A stretch of DNA of 64,000 nt from Muribaculaceae bacterium (lineage in GTDB: Bacteria; Bacteroidota; Bacteroidia; Bacteroidales; Muribaculaceae), in the NCBI GenBank assembly GCA_017396945.1, contig JAFQKI010000008.1, forward strand, positions 47,343 to 111,342, read 5' to 3'. The notes beneath the pieces are model-generated. The model did no database searches, had not been told where the DNA came from, and saw nothing but the letters and a program-made list of their open reading frames with translations. The position numbers were made by a program, and so were the translations under genes. This document shows, one piece after another, positions 33,515 to 44,849 of the stretch (its first letter is position 1; each line of letters opens with the position of its first letter).

Positions 33515-34423
33515 ATGTCACAAGAAGTTTATCATATTCCCGCACTATTACCTGAGGTTCTTGACGCTTTGCAGCTGAACCCCGACGGCACGTATATCGA
33601 TGCGACTTTCGGAGGTGGCGGACACTCTCGTGCCATAGTGGATAAATTAGGGATAGGCGGGCATTTATACTCATTTGACCAAGATGAGGACGCCATAAAT
33701 CGCGCATTTGAGGATGCCCGATTTACAATTGTATATAGCAACTTCCGCTACATAAGCAATTTCATGCGTTACCATGATGTTGACGGAGTAGATGGCATCC
33801 TCGCCGACCTAGGGGTATCATTTCACCATTTTGACGATAAAGACCGTGGATTTTCATTCAGATGGGAAGGCGCGCTCGATATGAGAATGAACCGCAAGGC
33901 AAAACGCAACGCCGCATGGATACTCGCCAACTATACCGAACAACAACTCGCTGATATATTTTATCTCTACGGCGAATTGAAAAGCGCTCGCCGCATGGCA
34001 GCCGTAATCGTCAAATCACGTCAACAACGACCAATCGAAACCATTGAACGTCTGCTTGAAGTCGTAAAGCCTCTTATAAACCCAAAACAAGAGAAAAAAG
34101 AACTCGCGCAACTGTTTCAAGCATTGCGCATCGAGGTAAACGGAGAAATTGAGGTGCTGAAGAGCTTTCTTGAACAAGCCTTAACAGTACTCAAACCAGG
34201 AGGACGCCTCGCAGTGATTACATACCACTCCCTTGAAGACCGATTAGTGAAAAACTTCATGAAAACCGGCAACCTCAACGGCGAAGTGGAAAAAGATTTT
34301 TATGGTCGCAACCTCTCTCCTTTCAAACTCATCACCGGCAAACCGATTGTTCCCGGCAATGAAGAAATCGAGCGAAACCCACGCTCACGAAGCGCAAAAC
34401 TAAGAGTGGCACAAAAGTTATAA
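33515..34423 (+). CDS. rsmH: 16S rRNA (cytosine-1402-N4)-methyltransferase
   Basis: This 302-residue SAM-dependent enzyme methylates N4 of C1402 in 16S rRNA. Signatures are HIPALLPEVLDAL, YIDATFGGGGHSRAI (SAM loop), GILADLGVSFHHFDD, FSFRWEGALDMRMN and VITYHSLEDRLVKNF, ending in RSRSAKLRVA. It is the first gene of the division and cell wall cluster here, although the usual preceding regulator mraZ is missing. Confidence 0.96.
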   Translation: MSQEVYHIPALLPEVLDALQLNPDGTYIDATFGGGGHSRAIVDKLGIGGHLYSFDQDEDAINRAFEDARFTIVYSNFRYISNFMRYHDVDGVDGILADLGVSFHHFDDKDRGFSFRWEGALDMRMNRKAKRNAAWILANYTEQQLADIFYLYGELKSARRMAAVIVKSRQQRPIETIERLLEVVKPLINPKQEKKELAQLFQALRIEVNGEIEVLKSFLEQALTVLKPGGRLAVITYHSLEDRLVKNFMKTGNLNGEVEKDFYGRNLSPFKLITGKPIVPGNEEIERNPRSRSAKLRVAQKL

Positions 34424-34444
34424 TCACCAAAAGCAACGCAACAA

Positions 34445-34786
34445 GTGGCAACAAAAGAGAAAGAGACAAAAAAGAAAAAGAAACGGTTTAATCCGTTTGG
34501 CATCATACATGGTCGATTATTCAGCCTTGATTTCTTTGCGAAACACGCATTGAAAATCATACTTCTCATGCTGATGCTTATCGTGTATATTTCCAACAAA
34601 TACCAGTGTCAAACCAAAATCGAGACTATCATAAAATTGGAAAACGAAGTGGAAATAATGAAAACCGAGAGCGTAAGAGAGAAGAGCATCTACATGGGAC
34701 AAAGTCGCGAATCGGTTGTAAAAGCCATGAGCGATAGCTTAGGTTTGAATTTAGGTCCGTCAACACAACCACCATATCAATTATAA
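34445..34786 (+). CDS. ftsL: FtsL-like cell division protein
   Basis: This 113-residue bitopic protein has a strongly basic N-terminus, one membrane helix (about residues 38-56: LKIILLMLMLIVYIS) and a short coiled coil (IETIIKLENEVEIMKTESV). Length, topology and position between rsmH and ftsI identify it as FtsL, which joins FtsQ and FtsB-like partners in the divisome. The frame starts with GTG, as no upstream in-frame ATG is available. Sequence conservation of FtsL is low, so the assignment depends mostly on context. Confidence 0.8.
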   Translation: MATKEKETKKKKKRFNPFGIIHGRLFSLDFFAKHALKIILLMLMLIVYISNKYQCQTKIETIIKLENEVEIMKTESVREKSIYMGQSRESVVKAMSDSLGLNLGPSTQPPYQL

Positions 34787-34798
34787 AACGCACAAACT

Positions 34799-36973
34799 AT
34801 GAAAAAAGAGAAAAGAAAAGAAATTATGTTCCGCTATGCCCTGATAGCCATCTGCTTGGTGATATTTTCAGGACTCATAACCGCCAAGATGATAAAGACT
34901 ACAATCATTGAAGTCGAAGGCTGGAACAAAAAAGCTGAAAGGGAATTGTCGTCAATCGATACCATCCAACCCATACGCGGTAACATTCTTGCAGCCGATG
35001 GTTCTATTCTTGCTACCAATGTGACAAACTATGCCGTACGTCTCGATTTCAGAAGTGACCGTTTCATGGAGGATCGTTACATCATGGCACTCGATAGTCT
35101 TTCAGACAGTCTTGCCACATATTTTCCCATAAGAACCAAACAAGAATGGAAGAGATACCTTGAAGAACCACTTAGCAAACCCAAAGACAAACGCTCACGA
35201 GTGTTTACACTCGTTCATAACGTAACATACAGCGACTATCTCAAGTTATGCACGTTCCCATTTCTAAATATAAAAAACCGCAATAAAAACGGGTTGGTCA
35301 AGGACGAACTTTACCGTCGCAACTACCCATATGGAGCGATGGCACGCCGAAGCATTGGACGCGTGGCATATCCCGACACCATCTCAAAAGAGCAACACGG
35401 CATTTCCGGACTTGAAATGTCGCTCGACTCATTGCTATTCGGTCAAGTGGGTATAGCAAGAAAAGCCGTTGTCACTCGCGACCTCGTGAATTGGACAGAT
35501 ATCCCTGCGATAAATGGTTATGATGTGAGAACCACAATCGACATCAAGATGCAAGACATCGCCGAAAACGAATTAAACCGTATGCTCTCGACCAATCACG
35601 CCGATTGGGGCTGCGTTGTATTGATGGAAGTAGCGACCGGCGACATCAAAGCGATATCCAATTTAGAGCGAAAAATCACCAAAAATAACGACACAATCTA
35701 TGTCGAAGCCATGAACCGCGCCATTCAAGGCATCGAACCCGGCTCGGTAATCAAAACACTCTCAATGCTCATAGCTCTTGAGGACGGATTTGTAACCGAC
35801 CTTGATCAAGTATATAACACCGCGCCATACAATTACGCTCGATGTGGCACTATTACCGACTGCGACAGAACCACAAATAAACCAATCAGAGAATTTCTTG
35901 AACGCTCATCAAATGTGGGTATGACCAAACTGATGGCACCGCATTTTGAGAAAAATCCTATCGCATTCCGTCAACGTGTTGAACAGTTAGGACTTCTTGA
36001 ATTGTTTAATATCGGTATAGCCGGAGAACGCATACCCCGTATTAGCGAAACAATGTTTAACGTCAAAGCCGGAGGATTGGGCAATATGGCTCGCATGTTC
36101 TATGGTTACGCATTGGAGTTCCCTCCACTATACACATTGGCTCTATACAATGCAATCGCCAACGATGGAAAATTTGTGCGCCCCCGTCTATACTCAGAGT
36201 ATAGTCGCGACGGAGTTGTAACAGAAAATCCCGTCTCATACGTTCGCGACAGCATCTGTAGCGTCAAAAACGCACGAATACTCCAAGACCTATTGAAGAG
36301 AGTCGTTTGGGGTCCTGCCGGCACAGCTCGCAACTATGTAAAGAGCGACATTGTCAGCATTGCAGGAAAAACAGGTTCGGGTTACGTAGCCAATGTAATA
36401 CAAAAACAATATGACGCCAACGGCAATGAAATAACCCTAACCGACAAGGAACGCCGTCAATTAGGAGGTTATGGAAAGAAACTCAACTATACATTCTGTG
36501 GATTCTTCCCAACAGAAGCTCCCAAGTATTCATGCGTTGTTGTAATCTCCAATCCTCGTCGTCCACCTATGTCGGCAGCATCGGCAAGCGGAGTTGTACT
36601 TAAAAATATCGCGCTCAATCTTCATGCTCGCGGATTGCTCGGCAACGAAAGTGATTACCGCGAAAATCCCGCTGAAAACACTACCCCTGTCTTTTACTCA
36701 TCGGTTGAAGGTGGAGAATACAACGGAGTGTGTGCCGATTTCGGGATTACATCATCTTCAAGTTTCGCCGCGCCACAAACCTGCAGCCAAGGAGTACCCG
36801 ATGTCACCGGTTTGGGATTGCGCGACGCAGTCAGCACACTTGAGCAAGCCGGATATAATGTGACATTTTCCGATAATAAGTACACCGGATATGTGGTAAG
36901 ACAGGAGCCGAGACATGGCACTGAGCTACCCTCCGGAGAAACCGTGACACTAACATTATCATTAACCAAATAA
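34799..36973 (+). CDS. ftsI: Penicillin-binding protein, FtsI/PBP2 class with PASTA domain
   Basis: This 724-residue class B PBP is the septal transpeptidase. It has a membrane anchor (residues about 10-30), a dimerisation domain beginning with [20 protein letters not shown] and a transpeptidase domain. The domain carries the SxxK nucleophile in [13 protein letters not shown], the SxN motif in [11 protein letters not shown] and the KTG motif in [11 protein letters not shown]. One PASTA domain closes the protein ([20 protein letters not shown]), with LTLSLTK at the C-terminus. Length is normal for Bacteroidetes FtsI. Confidence 0.94.
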   Translation: MKKEKRKEIMFRYALIAICLVIFSGLITAKMIKTTIIEVEGWNKKAERELSSIDTIQPIRGNILAADGSILATNVTNYAVRLDFRSDRFMEDRYIMALDSLSDSLATYFPIRTKQEWKRYLEEPLSKPKDKRSRVFTLVHNVTYSDYLKLCTFPFLNIKNRNKNGLVKDELYRRNYPYGAMARRSIGRVAYPDTISKEQHGISGLEMSLDSLLFGQVGIARKAVVTRDLVNWTDIPAINGYDVRTTIDIKMQDIAENELNRMLSTNHADWGCVVLMEVATGDIKAISNLERKITKNNDTIYVEAMNRAIQGIEPGSVIKTLSMLIALEDGFVTDLDQVYNTAPYNYARCGTITDCDRTTNKPIREFLERSSNVGMTKLMAPHFEKNPIAFRQRVEQLGLLELFNIGIAGERIPRISETMFNVKAGGLGNMARMFYGYALEFPPLYTLALYNAIANDGKFVRPRLYSEYSRDGVVTENPVSYVRDSICSVKNARILQDLLKRVVWGPAGTARNYVKSDIVSIAGKTGSGYVANVIQKQYDANGNEITLTDKERRQLGGYGKKLNYTFCGFFPTEAPKYSCVVVISNPRRPPMSAASASGVVLKNIALNLHARGLLGNESDYRENPAENTTPVFYSSVEGGEYNGVCADFGITSSSSFAAPQTCSQGVPDVTGLGLRDAVSTLEQAGYNVTFSDNKYTGYVVRQEPRHGTELPSGETVTLTLSLTK

Positions 36974-36989
36974 CCCAACACGCGCCATC

Positions 36990-38450
36990 ATGAAACTACT
37001 GAGCCAACTACTCACTTCGGTTCTTGTTGAAGAAGTAATCGGAGATTTAAACAAGGAAATCATCGATGTTGTGAGCGATTCTCGCAAAGCAGAAGCCGGA
37101 ACACTCTTTGTTGCTATAAAGGGTGTGAGCGTTGACGGACACTCCTTTATTCCTCAGCTATACGGAAACGGAGTGGCGGCAATCGTATGTGAAGAACTTC
37201 CCGCAAAATTAGACCCCACAACAACATACATCAGAGTTTCAAACTCAGCGGTCGCACTTGGGTTTATCGCCTCGGAATGGTGGGACAATCCATCACGCAA
37301 GTTAAAGCTTGTAGGCGTGACCGGCACAAATGGGAAAACCACAACAGCAACCCTTATTTACGAGATGGCTCGTTTATTTGGTTATAAAGCCGGATTGTTA
37401 TCAACCGTATGCAACTATATCGAACTGGAAGCTATACCGGCGACACAAACGACACCCGACCCATTGACAATAAACCAACTGCTTCATCGCATGGTAGAAG
37501 CAGGTTGTGAATATGCGGCAATGGAGGTCAGCTCTCACGCGGCTCATCAACACCGCATTTCGGGACTACACTTTGCCGGAGGAGTGTTTTCCAACCTCAC
37601 TCGCGACCACTTGGACTATCACAAGACATTTGACGCATATCTCGCCGCAAAAAAATCATTCTTTGACTTGTTGCCGTCAACAGCATTCGCATTGACCAAC
37701 ATCGATGACAAAGTAGGAGATGTTATGCTACAAAACACTCGCGCACTGAAGAAAAGATACTCATTGCGCGCCAATGCCGATTTCATGGGACGCATCATCG
37801 AAAGTCGCCTTGACGGAACGCTGATGACGTTCAACAATCGTGAAGTAGAAGTCCTTTTTACAGGAAAATTTAATGCCTACAACCTGCTTGCCGTCTATTC
37901 AACAGCGATACTACTCGGATGGGACAATGAAGAGGTTCTTGTCAATATGAGTCGCCTTGTTCCGGTGGCGGGTCGTTTTCAAGCATTTTACTCACCACGA
38001 GGCTATGCGGCGATTGTTGACTATGCCCACACTCCCGATGCCGTTGTTAACGTGTTGAACGCAATCAGAGAAGTCATTGGCAATAACGGCAAAATAATAA
38101 CCGTAGTCGGAGCCGGAGGTAATCGCGACAAAGGCAAACGTCCGATTATGGCTCGCGAGGCCGCATCGCGTAGCGAAAGAGTGATCTTGACATCTGACAA
38201 TCCACGCGATGAGGAGCCGGCAGATATTCTTCATGACATGGAAGCCGGGCTTGATGACGAGGGTCGCATAAAGACACTCAGCATCGTTGACCGTCGCGAA
38301 GCGATACGCACAGCCACAGCACTCGCCACATCAGGCGATGTAATCCTCATCGCAGGAAAAGGACACGAGGATTACCAGGAAATCAAGGGGGTGAAACATC
38401 ACTTTGATGACCGTGAGATTGTGAAAGAGATTATAAACAACGAACGTTAA
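36990..38450 (+). CDS. murE: UDP-MurNAc-tripeptide synthetase MurE
   Basis: This 486-residue Mur ligase adds the third amino acid to UDP-MurNAc-L-Ala-D-Glu. The ATP loop is [19 protein letters not shown], followed by [12 protein letters not shown] and [15 protein letters not shown]. The DNPR motif in [15 protein letters not shown] marks enzymes specific for meso-diaminopimelate, as expected in Bacteroidales. The C-terminal domain has [15 protein letters not shown] and [11 protein letters not shown]. It follows ftsI after 16 bases in the dcw operon. Confidence 0.96.
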   Translation: MKLLSQLLTSVLVEEVIGDLNKEIIDVVSDSRKAEAGTLFVAIKGVSVDGHSFIPQLYGNGVAAIVCEELPAKLDPTTTYIRVSNSAVALGFIASEWWDNPSRKLKLVGVTGTNGKTTTATLIYEMARLFGYKAGLLSTVCNYIELEAIPATQTTPDPLTINQLLHRMVEAGCEYAAMEVSSHAAHQHRISGLHFAGGVFSNLTRDHLDYHKTFDAYLAAKKSFFDLLPSTAFALTNIDDKVGDVMLQNTRALKKRYSLRANADFMGRIIESRLDGTLMTFNNREVEVLFTGKFNAYNLLAVYSTAILLGWDNEEVLVNMSRLVPVAGRFQAFYSPRGYAAIVDYAHTPDAVVNVLNAIREVIGNNGKIITVVGAGGNRDKGKRPIMAREAASRSERVILTSDNPRDEEPADILHDMEAGLDDEGRIKTLSIVDRREAIRTATALATSGDVILIAGKGHEDYQEIKGVKHHFDDREIVKEIINNER

Positions 38451-38472
38451 ACCACACGAATAAAACGACATA

Positions 38473-39738
38473 ATGCTTTACTACCTTTTTGATTTTCTAA
38501 AAGAAATTGACTTTCCCGGAGCTCACTTGATGGATTATATCACATTCCGCTCAGGAGCCGCACTTGTATTATCTATCTTCATTGCCATATTCATAGGACG
38601 CCGTATTATCGACCGCCTGCAAAAAATGCAAGTGGGTGAAATCGTCAGAAATCTCGGTCTAGAAGGACAAATGAACAAAACCGGGACTCCAACTATGGGT
38701 GGTATAATCATTATAATCGCAATCCTCATACCCTGCCTGTTGCTTGGCAACCTTACAAATATCTACATGATTTTGATGATTGTTTCAACAATATGGCTCG
38801 GGACCATCGGATTTCTTGATGATTACAAGAAAATTGCGAAGAAAAACAAAGAGGGGTTGAAAGGTAAATTTAAAATTGTAGGTCAAGTGGGTCTCGGGCT
38901 CATCGTTGGTCTCACCATGTATCTCAGCCCCGACATTGTAATCAGAGAAAACCACGAGATCCAAAACGAAGTGAGTCACAGAGTCGTCGATGTCACCTAC
39001 AACCAAGAAAACATCAAATCGACACAAACGACCATACCATTTGTGAAGAACAACAACTTTGATTATAGCGACTTAACTTCTTGGATGGGCGACCACGCAC
39101 AAGATGCCGGCTGGATATTGTTTATCATAGTCACCATACTTGTGGTTACAGCAACCTCTAATGGCGCAAATCTCACCGACGGGCTTGACGGACTTGCCAC
39201 CGGCACATCGGCCATTATAGGTGTCGCCTTGGCTATAATGGCTTATTTGGGAAGTAACACTGTATACTCATCCTATCTCAACATCATGTATATTCCCGGC
39301 AGTGAGGAATTGGTGGTATATATGGCGACGTTTATCGGTGCGCTCATCGGTTTCTTGTGGTATAACGCTTATCCGGCACAAGTGTTTATGGGCGACACGG
39401 GCAGCCTCACCATCGGAGGCATCATCGCCGTCTTTGCGATATTGATACACAAGGAGTTGCTCATCCCTATCCTATGTGCAATCTTCTTTATAGAGGCATT
39501 GTCGGTAATGATACAGGTGGGATATTTCAAATTCACCAAGAAACGTGGCGGTGTAGGACGTCGTGTATTTAAAATGACTCCCCTTCACCATCACTATCAA
39601 AAACAAGGGAACAGCGGAATCGACGCTATTATACAAAAACCACTGAGAGCCATTCCGGAGTCAAAAATTGTGACCCGCTTTTGGATTATAGGCATCTTTT
39701 TGGCTGTAATAACATTTGTAACACTTAAAATCAGATAA
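38473..39738 (+). CDS. mraY: Phospho-MurNAc-pentapeptide transferase MraY
   Basis: This 421-residue polytopic enzyme transfers phospho-MurNAc-pentapeptide to undecaprenyl phosphate to make lipid I. Catalytic Asp motifs are [21 protein letters not shown] and FMGDTGSL, and the His-rich loop is [10 protein letters not shown]. It is about 60 residues longer than the E. coli enzyme because of a hydrophilic periplasmic insert (about residues 155-215, from [11 protein letters not shown] to SWMGDHAQD), a normal feature of Bacteroidetes MraY. Confidence 0.96.
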   Translation: MLYYLFDFLKEIDFPGAHLMDYITFRSGAALVLSIFIAIFIGRRIIDRLQKMQVGEIVRNLGLEGQMNKTGTPTMGGIIIIIAILIPCLLLGNLTNIYMILMIVSTIWLGTIGFLDDYKKIAKKNKEGLKGKFKIVGQVGLGLIVGLTMYLSPDIVIRENHEIQNEVSHRVVDVTYNQENIKSTQTTIPFVKNNNFDYSDLTSWMGDHAQDAGWILFIIVTILVVTATSNGANLTDGLDGLATGTSAIIGVALAIMAYLGSNTVYSSYLNIMYIPGSEELVVYMATFIGALIGFLWYNAYPAQVFMGDTGSLTIGGIIAVFAILIHKELLIPILCAIFFIEALSVMIQVGYFKFTKKRGGVGRRVFKMTPLHHHYQKQGNSGIDAIIQKPLRAIPESKIVTRFWIIGIFLAVITFVTLKIR

Positions 39739-39749
39739 CAAGTAACACG

Positions 39750-41099
39750 ATGAAACGACTTGTAGTATTGGGAGGTGGAGAAAGTGGCGTGGGAGCCGCA
39801 ATCCTTGGAAAAGTAAAAGGCATGGATGTCTTTTTATCTGACATGGGCACCATTGCGCCACATTATCGCAAAATGCTTGACGACGAAGGTATTGCATGGG
39901 AAGATAACCAACACACCGAAAGCCGTATTCTTGCAGCCGATGAGGTTGTGAAAAGTCCCGGCATCCCCCCTACAGCACCAATAATGCAACGCATCGCCTC
40001 CAAAAACATTCCGGTAATATCCGAGATCGAGTTTGCCGGACGATATACCGACGCCAAGATGGTGTGTATCACCGGTAGCAACGGCAAAACCACTACAACA
40101 TTGTTGACATATCATATATTGAAAAACGCCGGAATTAATGTGGGTCTTGCCGGAAACGTAGGCAAAAGCCTCGCATTGCAAGTGGCTCGCGAGCATCATG
40201 ATGTTTATGTAATCGAGTTGAGCAGTTTCCAACTTGAGAACATGTATAGTTTCAAAGCCAACGTCGCCGTGTTGATGAATATCACCCCCGACCATCTCGA
40301 CAGATATGACTACGAAATGCAGAATTATATCAACGCCAAATTCCGCATTATCCGCAATCAAACGCCCGAAGACGCTTTCATATATTGGCAAGATGACCCT
40401 GTTATTCAAGCCCAACTGAAACAAATCGAAATCGAAGCCCAATTATTCCCATTTGCCGAAAGAGAAGAAGAAGGGACCAAAGCTTATATCGACGCAGAGA
40501 ATGAGTTGATCATAAACTCTCCGTCAACATCTTTAAAAATGCCTCGCGCCGATCTGTCGTTGAGCGGATTGCATAATCTTTACAACTCTATGGCGGCAGG
40601 ATTATCGGCTTGTATTCTTGACTTGAAAAAAGAGGATATACGACGTGCGTTGTCTGATTTTGAGGGAGTTGAGCATAGATTGGAATATGTCGATACAATC
40701 AATGGCGTGAAATACATCAACGACTCAAAGGCTACAAACGTAAACTCATGCTGGTATGCCCTTGAAAGCGTTCCGGCGGAAACCATTCTCATTCTCGGAG
40801 GCAAAGACAAGGGTAATGATTACACCGAGATCGAACAACTCGTAAAGGATAAAGTCAAAGCCATCGTATGTATGGGTAAAGACAACTCCAAATTGTTGGA
40901 ATTTTTCAAAGACAAAGTCAACATAATCAGAGATACCCACTCACTCCAAGATGCTGTTGACGCATGCGCCGAGATTGCCAATAGCGGAGATACTGTTTTG
41001 CTATCGCCATGTTGCGCAAGCTTTGACTTATTCAAAAGCTATGAGGATCGTGGAGAACAGTTTAAAAACGCGGTAAAAGCCATGCGCAAAAAAATATAA
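39750..41099 (+). CDS. murD: UDP-MurNAc-L-alanine:D-glutamate ligase MurD
   Basis: This 449-residue ligase adds D-Glu to UDP-MurNAc-L-Ala in the cytosol. The N-terminal Rossmann part starts LVVLGGGESGVGAAILG, the ATP loop is CITGSNGKTTTTLLTYHI and ELSSFQLENM plus NITPDHLDRY follow. The C-terminal domain has GVKYINDSKATNVNS and LSPCCASFDLFKSYEDRG. It is separated from mraY by 11 bases and from ftsW by 6. Confidence 0.96.
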   Translation: MKRLVVLGGGESGVGAAILGKVKGMDVFLSDMGTIAPHYRKMLDDEGIAWEDNQHTESRILAADEVVKSPGIPPTAPIMQRIASKNIPVISEIEFAGRYTDAKMVCITGSNGKTTTTLLTYHILKNAGINVGLAGNVGKSLALQVAREHHDVYVIELSSFQLENMYSFKANVAVLMNITPDHLDRYDYEMQNYINAKFRIIRNQTPEDAFIYWQDDPVIQAQLKQIEIEAQLFPFAEREEEGTKAYIDAENELIINSPSTSLKMPRADLSLSGLHNLYNSMAAGLSACILDLKKEDIRRALSDFEGVEHRLEYVDTINGVKYINDSKATNVNSCWYALESVPAETILILGGKDKGNDYTEIEQLVKDKVKAIVCMGKDNSKLLEFFKDKVNIIRDTHSLQDAVDACAEIANSGDTVLLSPCCASFDLFKSYEDRGEQFKNAVKAMRKKI

Positions 41100-41105
41100 C
41101 CATTC

Positions 41106-42356
41106 ATGAGTACATCACAACACAACATATCACACGAAACACCCATCAACGACTCGCCTCAAAAGCGACCTGTCGATCGTTACCTTTGGGGAATATACAT
41201 ATTTATGCTTCTTGTCTCGCTTGTTGAGCTGTATAGCGCTTCAAGTCGAGAAGTCTCATCAGGAAACATACTTGATCCATTGATTCGCCACGGTTTTATG
41301 TTGGCGGCAAGTGTCGGTATTGTATTATTCCTGCAACGTTTCCACTATCGCCAATTCATCCCATATATACCACTATTCATATTGGCAAGTGTGATAATGA
41401 TGATTTATGTATTGTTTTTGGGGGATGTCATAAATGGTGCCCGACGCAGTTTCAGTTTCATGGGCATAGCGATACAACCTGCAGAATTTATCAAAATGTC
41501 GTCGGTACTTGGCATCGCATTTATTCTATCCCGTACCCAATCCAAAAAAGGTGTCACCAATGCAGGAATAATCTCAACCGCTGTAATGGTTATTATATTT
41601 GGCGGTCTGTTGTTTACTCAAGGTTTGACCAATACAATCCTACTGATGTGTATCAGTCTTTCAATGATGCTCATCGGCGGAATTTCATTTAAGAAATTAA
41701 CACTCACAGTTTTAATCTACGGAGTTGTAGCCGGAGCGGGACTCGCCTTGCGCAGTGACGATGACGGAGAGACCAACCGAAGCGGAACATGGCAAGCACG
41801 CTTTGAACGCTTCTTTGACGACAAGGTCCCACCGATTAAACAACCGATAACCGCCAAAAATAGTCAAGAACAATACTCATATTTTGCACAAGCCAATGGC
41901 GGAATCACCGGGGTAGGACCCGGTCACTCACGCGAGGCGGCACGACTACCCTTGGCTTTTTCTGATTACATCTACGCTATTATAATCGAAGAACTTGGAA
42001 TTATCGGTGCGGTAATCATTCTCGGAGTATATCTGGCATTGCTCGCGCGAGCCGGTGCCATCGCGAGCCGATGCAGCCGCGCGCTACCGGCACTGCTGTC
42101 TATCGGGATGGGGGTGTTTATAACATTTCAAGCCTTGTTTCACATGGCAATCGTTACCGGCGTGTTCCCGGTGTCGGGACAACCTTTACCTCTCATATCC
42201 AAAGGCGGGTCATCGATATTGATAACATCTATCGCATTTGGAATAATGATGAGTGTGAGCCGATATGCCGTGAGAAATGGTAAAAAACAAGAGATAAACA
42301 AAGAGATAAACTCTCTTCCGGAAAGTGTACGCGCCGAAAATCCTACACAACTTTAA
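41106..42356 (+). CDS. ftsW: SEDS glycan polymerase FtsW
   Basis: This 416-residue membrane protein has about ten hydrophobic helices and the SEDS-family pattern: LVSLVELYSASSRE at the start, IQPAEFIKMSSVLGIAF, GVGPGHSREAARLPLAFSDY and the C-terminal PLISKGGSS motif. Between murD and murG in the dcw operon it is FtsW, the septal peptidoglycan polymerase that works with FtsI. A short hydrophilic C-terminal tail follows the last helix. Confidence 0.95.
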   Translation: MSTSQHNISHETPINDSPQKRPVDRYLWGIYIFMLLVSLVELYSASSREVSSGNILDPLIRHGFMLAASVGIVLFLQRFHYRQFIPYIPLFILASVIMMIYVLFLGDVINGARRSFSFMGIAIQPAEFIKMSSVLGIAFILSRTQSKKGVTNAGIISTAVMVIIFGGLLFTQGLTNTILLMCISLSMMLIGGISFKKLTLTVLIYGVVAGAGLALRSDDDGETNRSGTWQARFERFFDDKVPPIKQPITAKNSQEQYSYFAQANGGITGVGPGHSREAARLPLAFSDYIYAIIIEELGIIGAVIILGVYLALLARAGAIASRCSRALPALLSIGMGVFITFQALFHMAIVTGVFPVSGQPLPLISKGGSSILITSIAFGIMMSVSRYAVRNGKKQEINKEINSLPESVRAENPTQL

Positions 42357-42361
42357 AATTT

Positions 42362-43471
42362 ATGACAATGGAAAAAGATAAAACATATCGCATACTCATA
42401 AGCGGCGGAGGCACAGGTGGTCATATTTTCCCGGCACTCTCAATAGCCAACGCATTGCGTCGTCGCAACCCCGAAGTCGAAATTCTGTTTGTCGGAGCCG
42501 AAAACCGCATGGAAATGGAACGTGTTCCCGCTGCCGGCTATGATATAATCGGGCTTCCGGTCTATGGATTTGACCGCAAACGTCTATGGCGCAATTTCAA
42601 AGTGCTTTACCAACTTTGGAAAAGTATGCGCCTCGCCCGCAAGGTATTAAAAGAGTTCAATCCCGACATGGCAGTCGGTGTGGGAGGCTATGCAAGCGGA
42701 CCAATGTTGAAAGCCGCACAGAAAAAAGGGATACCCACACTCATTCAAGAGCAAAACTCTTATGCCGGTGTGACCAACAAACTTCTCGCCAAAAACGCGA
42801 CAGCAATATGCGTAGCATACGATAAAATGGAACGCTTCTTCCCTGCCGAGAAAATACTGATGACCGGCAATCCGGTGCGCAACGATATATTAAACTGTGA
42901 ATTGACACAAGCACAAGCTAAGGAAAAATTAGGATTTTCCCCTGAACGTCCACTCGTACTCGTAGTTGGCGGAAGTCTTGGCGCACGCACAATAAACAAC
43001 AGCATATCAGCCGCTTTAGATAAAATTTTAAATTCCGGAGCATCAGTCATGTGGCAAACCGGCAAATTCTACATCGAGGAGTGTGCCGAGAAAGCCGCCG
43101 GACGTGAAAACGTGAAAATATCGGCATTTATCTCAAACATGAATGTCGCCTACCGTGCCGCCGATGTCATAGTATCACGTGCCGGAGCAAGCACCATTTC
43201 AGAACTTCAACTTATCGGGCTGCCGGCTATTCTGGTGCCGTCGCCCAATGTCGCGGAAGATCATCAACGCAAAAACGCGCAAGCACTTGTTGACAAAAAC
43301 GCCGCAATTATGATACTTGATGCCGAGTGTCAAGAAAAAATCGCCGATACTGTCATCTCGTTGCTCAACAACCAATCGCAACGCAACACGATGAGCCAAA
43401 ACCTCAAAAAAATGGCTCTTGCCGATGCCGACGAAAAAATTGTAAATAAAATTTATGACATACTTAAATAA
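42362..43471 (+). CDS. murG: UDP-GlcNAc:lipid I GlcNAc transferase MurG
   Basis: This 369-residue peripheral membrane glycosyltransferase makes lipid II. The N-terminal loop is ISGGGTGGHIFPALSIANAL, the second Gly-rich loop is VGVGGYASGPML, and the C-terminal domain contains LVVGGSLGARTINNSI and IVSRAGASTISELQLIGLPAILVPSPN. The start could be the Met at 42362 or the one two codons later. It follows ftsW after 5 bases. Confidence 0.96.
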   Translation: MTMEKDKTYRILISGGGTGGHIFPALSIANALRRRNPEVEILFVGAENRMEMERVPAAGYDIIGLPVYGFDRKRLWRNFKVLYQLWKSMRLARKVLKEFNPDMAVGVGGYASGPMLKAAQKKGIPTLIQEQNSYAGVTNKLLAKNATAICVAYDKMERFFPAEKILMTGNPVRNDILNCELTQAQAKEKLGFSPERPLVLVVGGSLGARTINNSISAALDKILNSGASVMWQTGKFYIEECAEKAAGRENVKISAFISNMNVAYRAADVIVSRAGASTISELQLIGLPAILVPSPNVAEDHQRKNAQALVDKNAAIMILDAECQEKIADTVISLLNNQSQRNTMSQNLKKMALADADEKIVNKIYDILK

Positions 43472-43478
43472 CCGGACT

Positions 43479-44849
43479 ATGAACCAAACTAAAAACAACA
43501 TATATTTTGTAGGAGCCGGAGGTATAGGCATGGCTGCACTTGTGAGATATTTTCTTTCTCGCGGATGCCGTGTCGCCGGATATGACCGCACCCAAACCGC
43601 ACTTACCGACGCCCTTGTAGCCGAAGGCGCTATAATCTCCTACACCGATGAAATATCGGAAATTCCCGAAGATTTTCGCAACCCCGACACGACATTGGTT
43701 GTCTATACCCCTGCCATTCCCGACACTCACAAGGGATTGAATTTCTTCAAAAACGGAGGATTTGAAATACTGAAACGCGCAGCAGTACTCGGCATGATAA
43801 CCCGCGACAGTTTGGGCATCTGCTTTGCCGGAACCCATGGCAAAACCACCACTTCATCAATGGGTGCTCACATTTTGCACACTTGCGCAGTAGGTTGTAA
43901 TGCTTTTTTAGGCGGCATTTTGCGGAACTACGATAGCAACCTATTATTGAGCGAGACATCTCCATTCTCAGTCATTGAGGCCGATGAATATGATCGTTCG
44001 TTTCACCAATTATCACCATATATCGCTGTTATTACCGCAACCGACCCCGACCATCTCGATATATACGGAACTGAGGAAGCTTACCTTGAAAGCTTTGCCC
44101 ACTTCACCGAATTAATACGCCCCGACGGAGCGTTGATAATTCATGAAGGGCTGAAATTGCGTCCGCGCCCTGTCGCCGGAGTAAAAGTTTATACCTATTC
44201 GCGTGATGCAGGAGACTTCCATGCCGCAAATATCCGTCGAGGAAACGGCAGTATCATCTTTGACTTTGTCGCTCCCGACACAACGATAAAAGATGTTGAA
44301 CTCGGCGTGCCTGTGGAAATCAACATCGAAAACGCTATCGCCGCAATCTCAGCATGTTATCTTACCGGCAAAATGGAACCGGAGAAGATGAAAGAAGCAA
44401 TGGCGTCTTTCCGTGGTCCCAAACGTCGCTTTGAATTTTGGCATAAAGATGAAAACCACGCCATTATCGATGACTATGCCCACCATCCCGATGAATTGAA
44501 AGCCGCAATATCCTCAGTAAAAGCGTTATACCCCGACAAAAAATTGACCGCGGCATTCCAGCCTCACTTGTTTTCCCGCACAAGAGACTTCGCGCCACAA
44601 TTTGCCGAAGCATTGTCATTGGCAGACTCGGTAATTCTGCTCGATATATACCCTGCGCGCGAGTTGCCTATACCCGGGGTGACATCTCAAATAATTTTTG
44701 ACGAGATAAAATGTGAGGATAAACAAATGATTGTCAAAGAAGATTTGATAGAAACAATAAAAAATAGTAACTTTGAGATTTTATTGACAGTGGGAGCCGG
44801 AGACATCTGTAATTATCTTCCGGAAATATGCCGATTGACAGCAAAATGA
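43479..44849 (+). CDS. murC: UDP-MurNAc:L-alanine ligase MurC
   Basis: This 456-residue ligase adds L-Ala to UDP-MurNAc, the first peptide step. Signatures are IYFVGAGGIGMAALVRYFLS, CFAGTHGKTTTSSMGAHIL, SVIEADEYDRSFHQLSP, ITATDPDHLDIYG and AIIDDYAHHPDELKAAI. The frame is open to 43455, but the ATG at 43479 lies just after the murG stop and starts at the family's usual point. Its stop overlaps the ftsQ start (ATGA). Confidence 0.96.
   Translation: MNQTKNNIYFVGAGGIGMAALVRYFLSRGCRVAGYDRTQTALTDALVAEGAIISYTDEISEIPEDFRNPDTTLVVYTPAIPDTHKGLNFFKNGGFEILKRAAVLGMITRDSLGICFAGTHGKTTTSSMGAHILHTCAVGCNAFLGGILRNYDSNLLLSETSPFSVIEADEYDRSFHQLSPYIAVITATDPDHLDIYGTEEAYLESFAHFTELIRPDGALIIHEGLKLRPRPVAGVKVYTYSRDAGDFHAANIRRGNGSIIFDFVAPDTTIKDVELGVPVEINIENAIAAISACYLTGKMEPEKMKEAMASFRGPKRRFEFWHKDENHAIIDDYAHHPDELKAAISSVKALYPDKKLTAAFQPHLFSRTRDFAPQFAEALSLADSVILLDIYPARELPIPGVTSQIIFDEIKCEDKQMIVKEDLIETIKNSNFEILLTVGAGDICNYLPEICRLTAK

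Noticed and set aside
39834-40442. 202-codon minus-strand open frame inside murD
   Set aside because: It lies fully antisense to a clear murD, has Cys/His/Gly-rich composition typical of reverse-strand reading, and has no promoter or family match.
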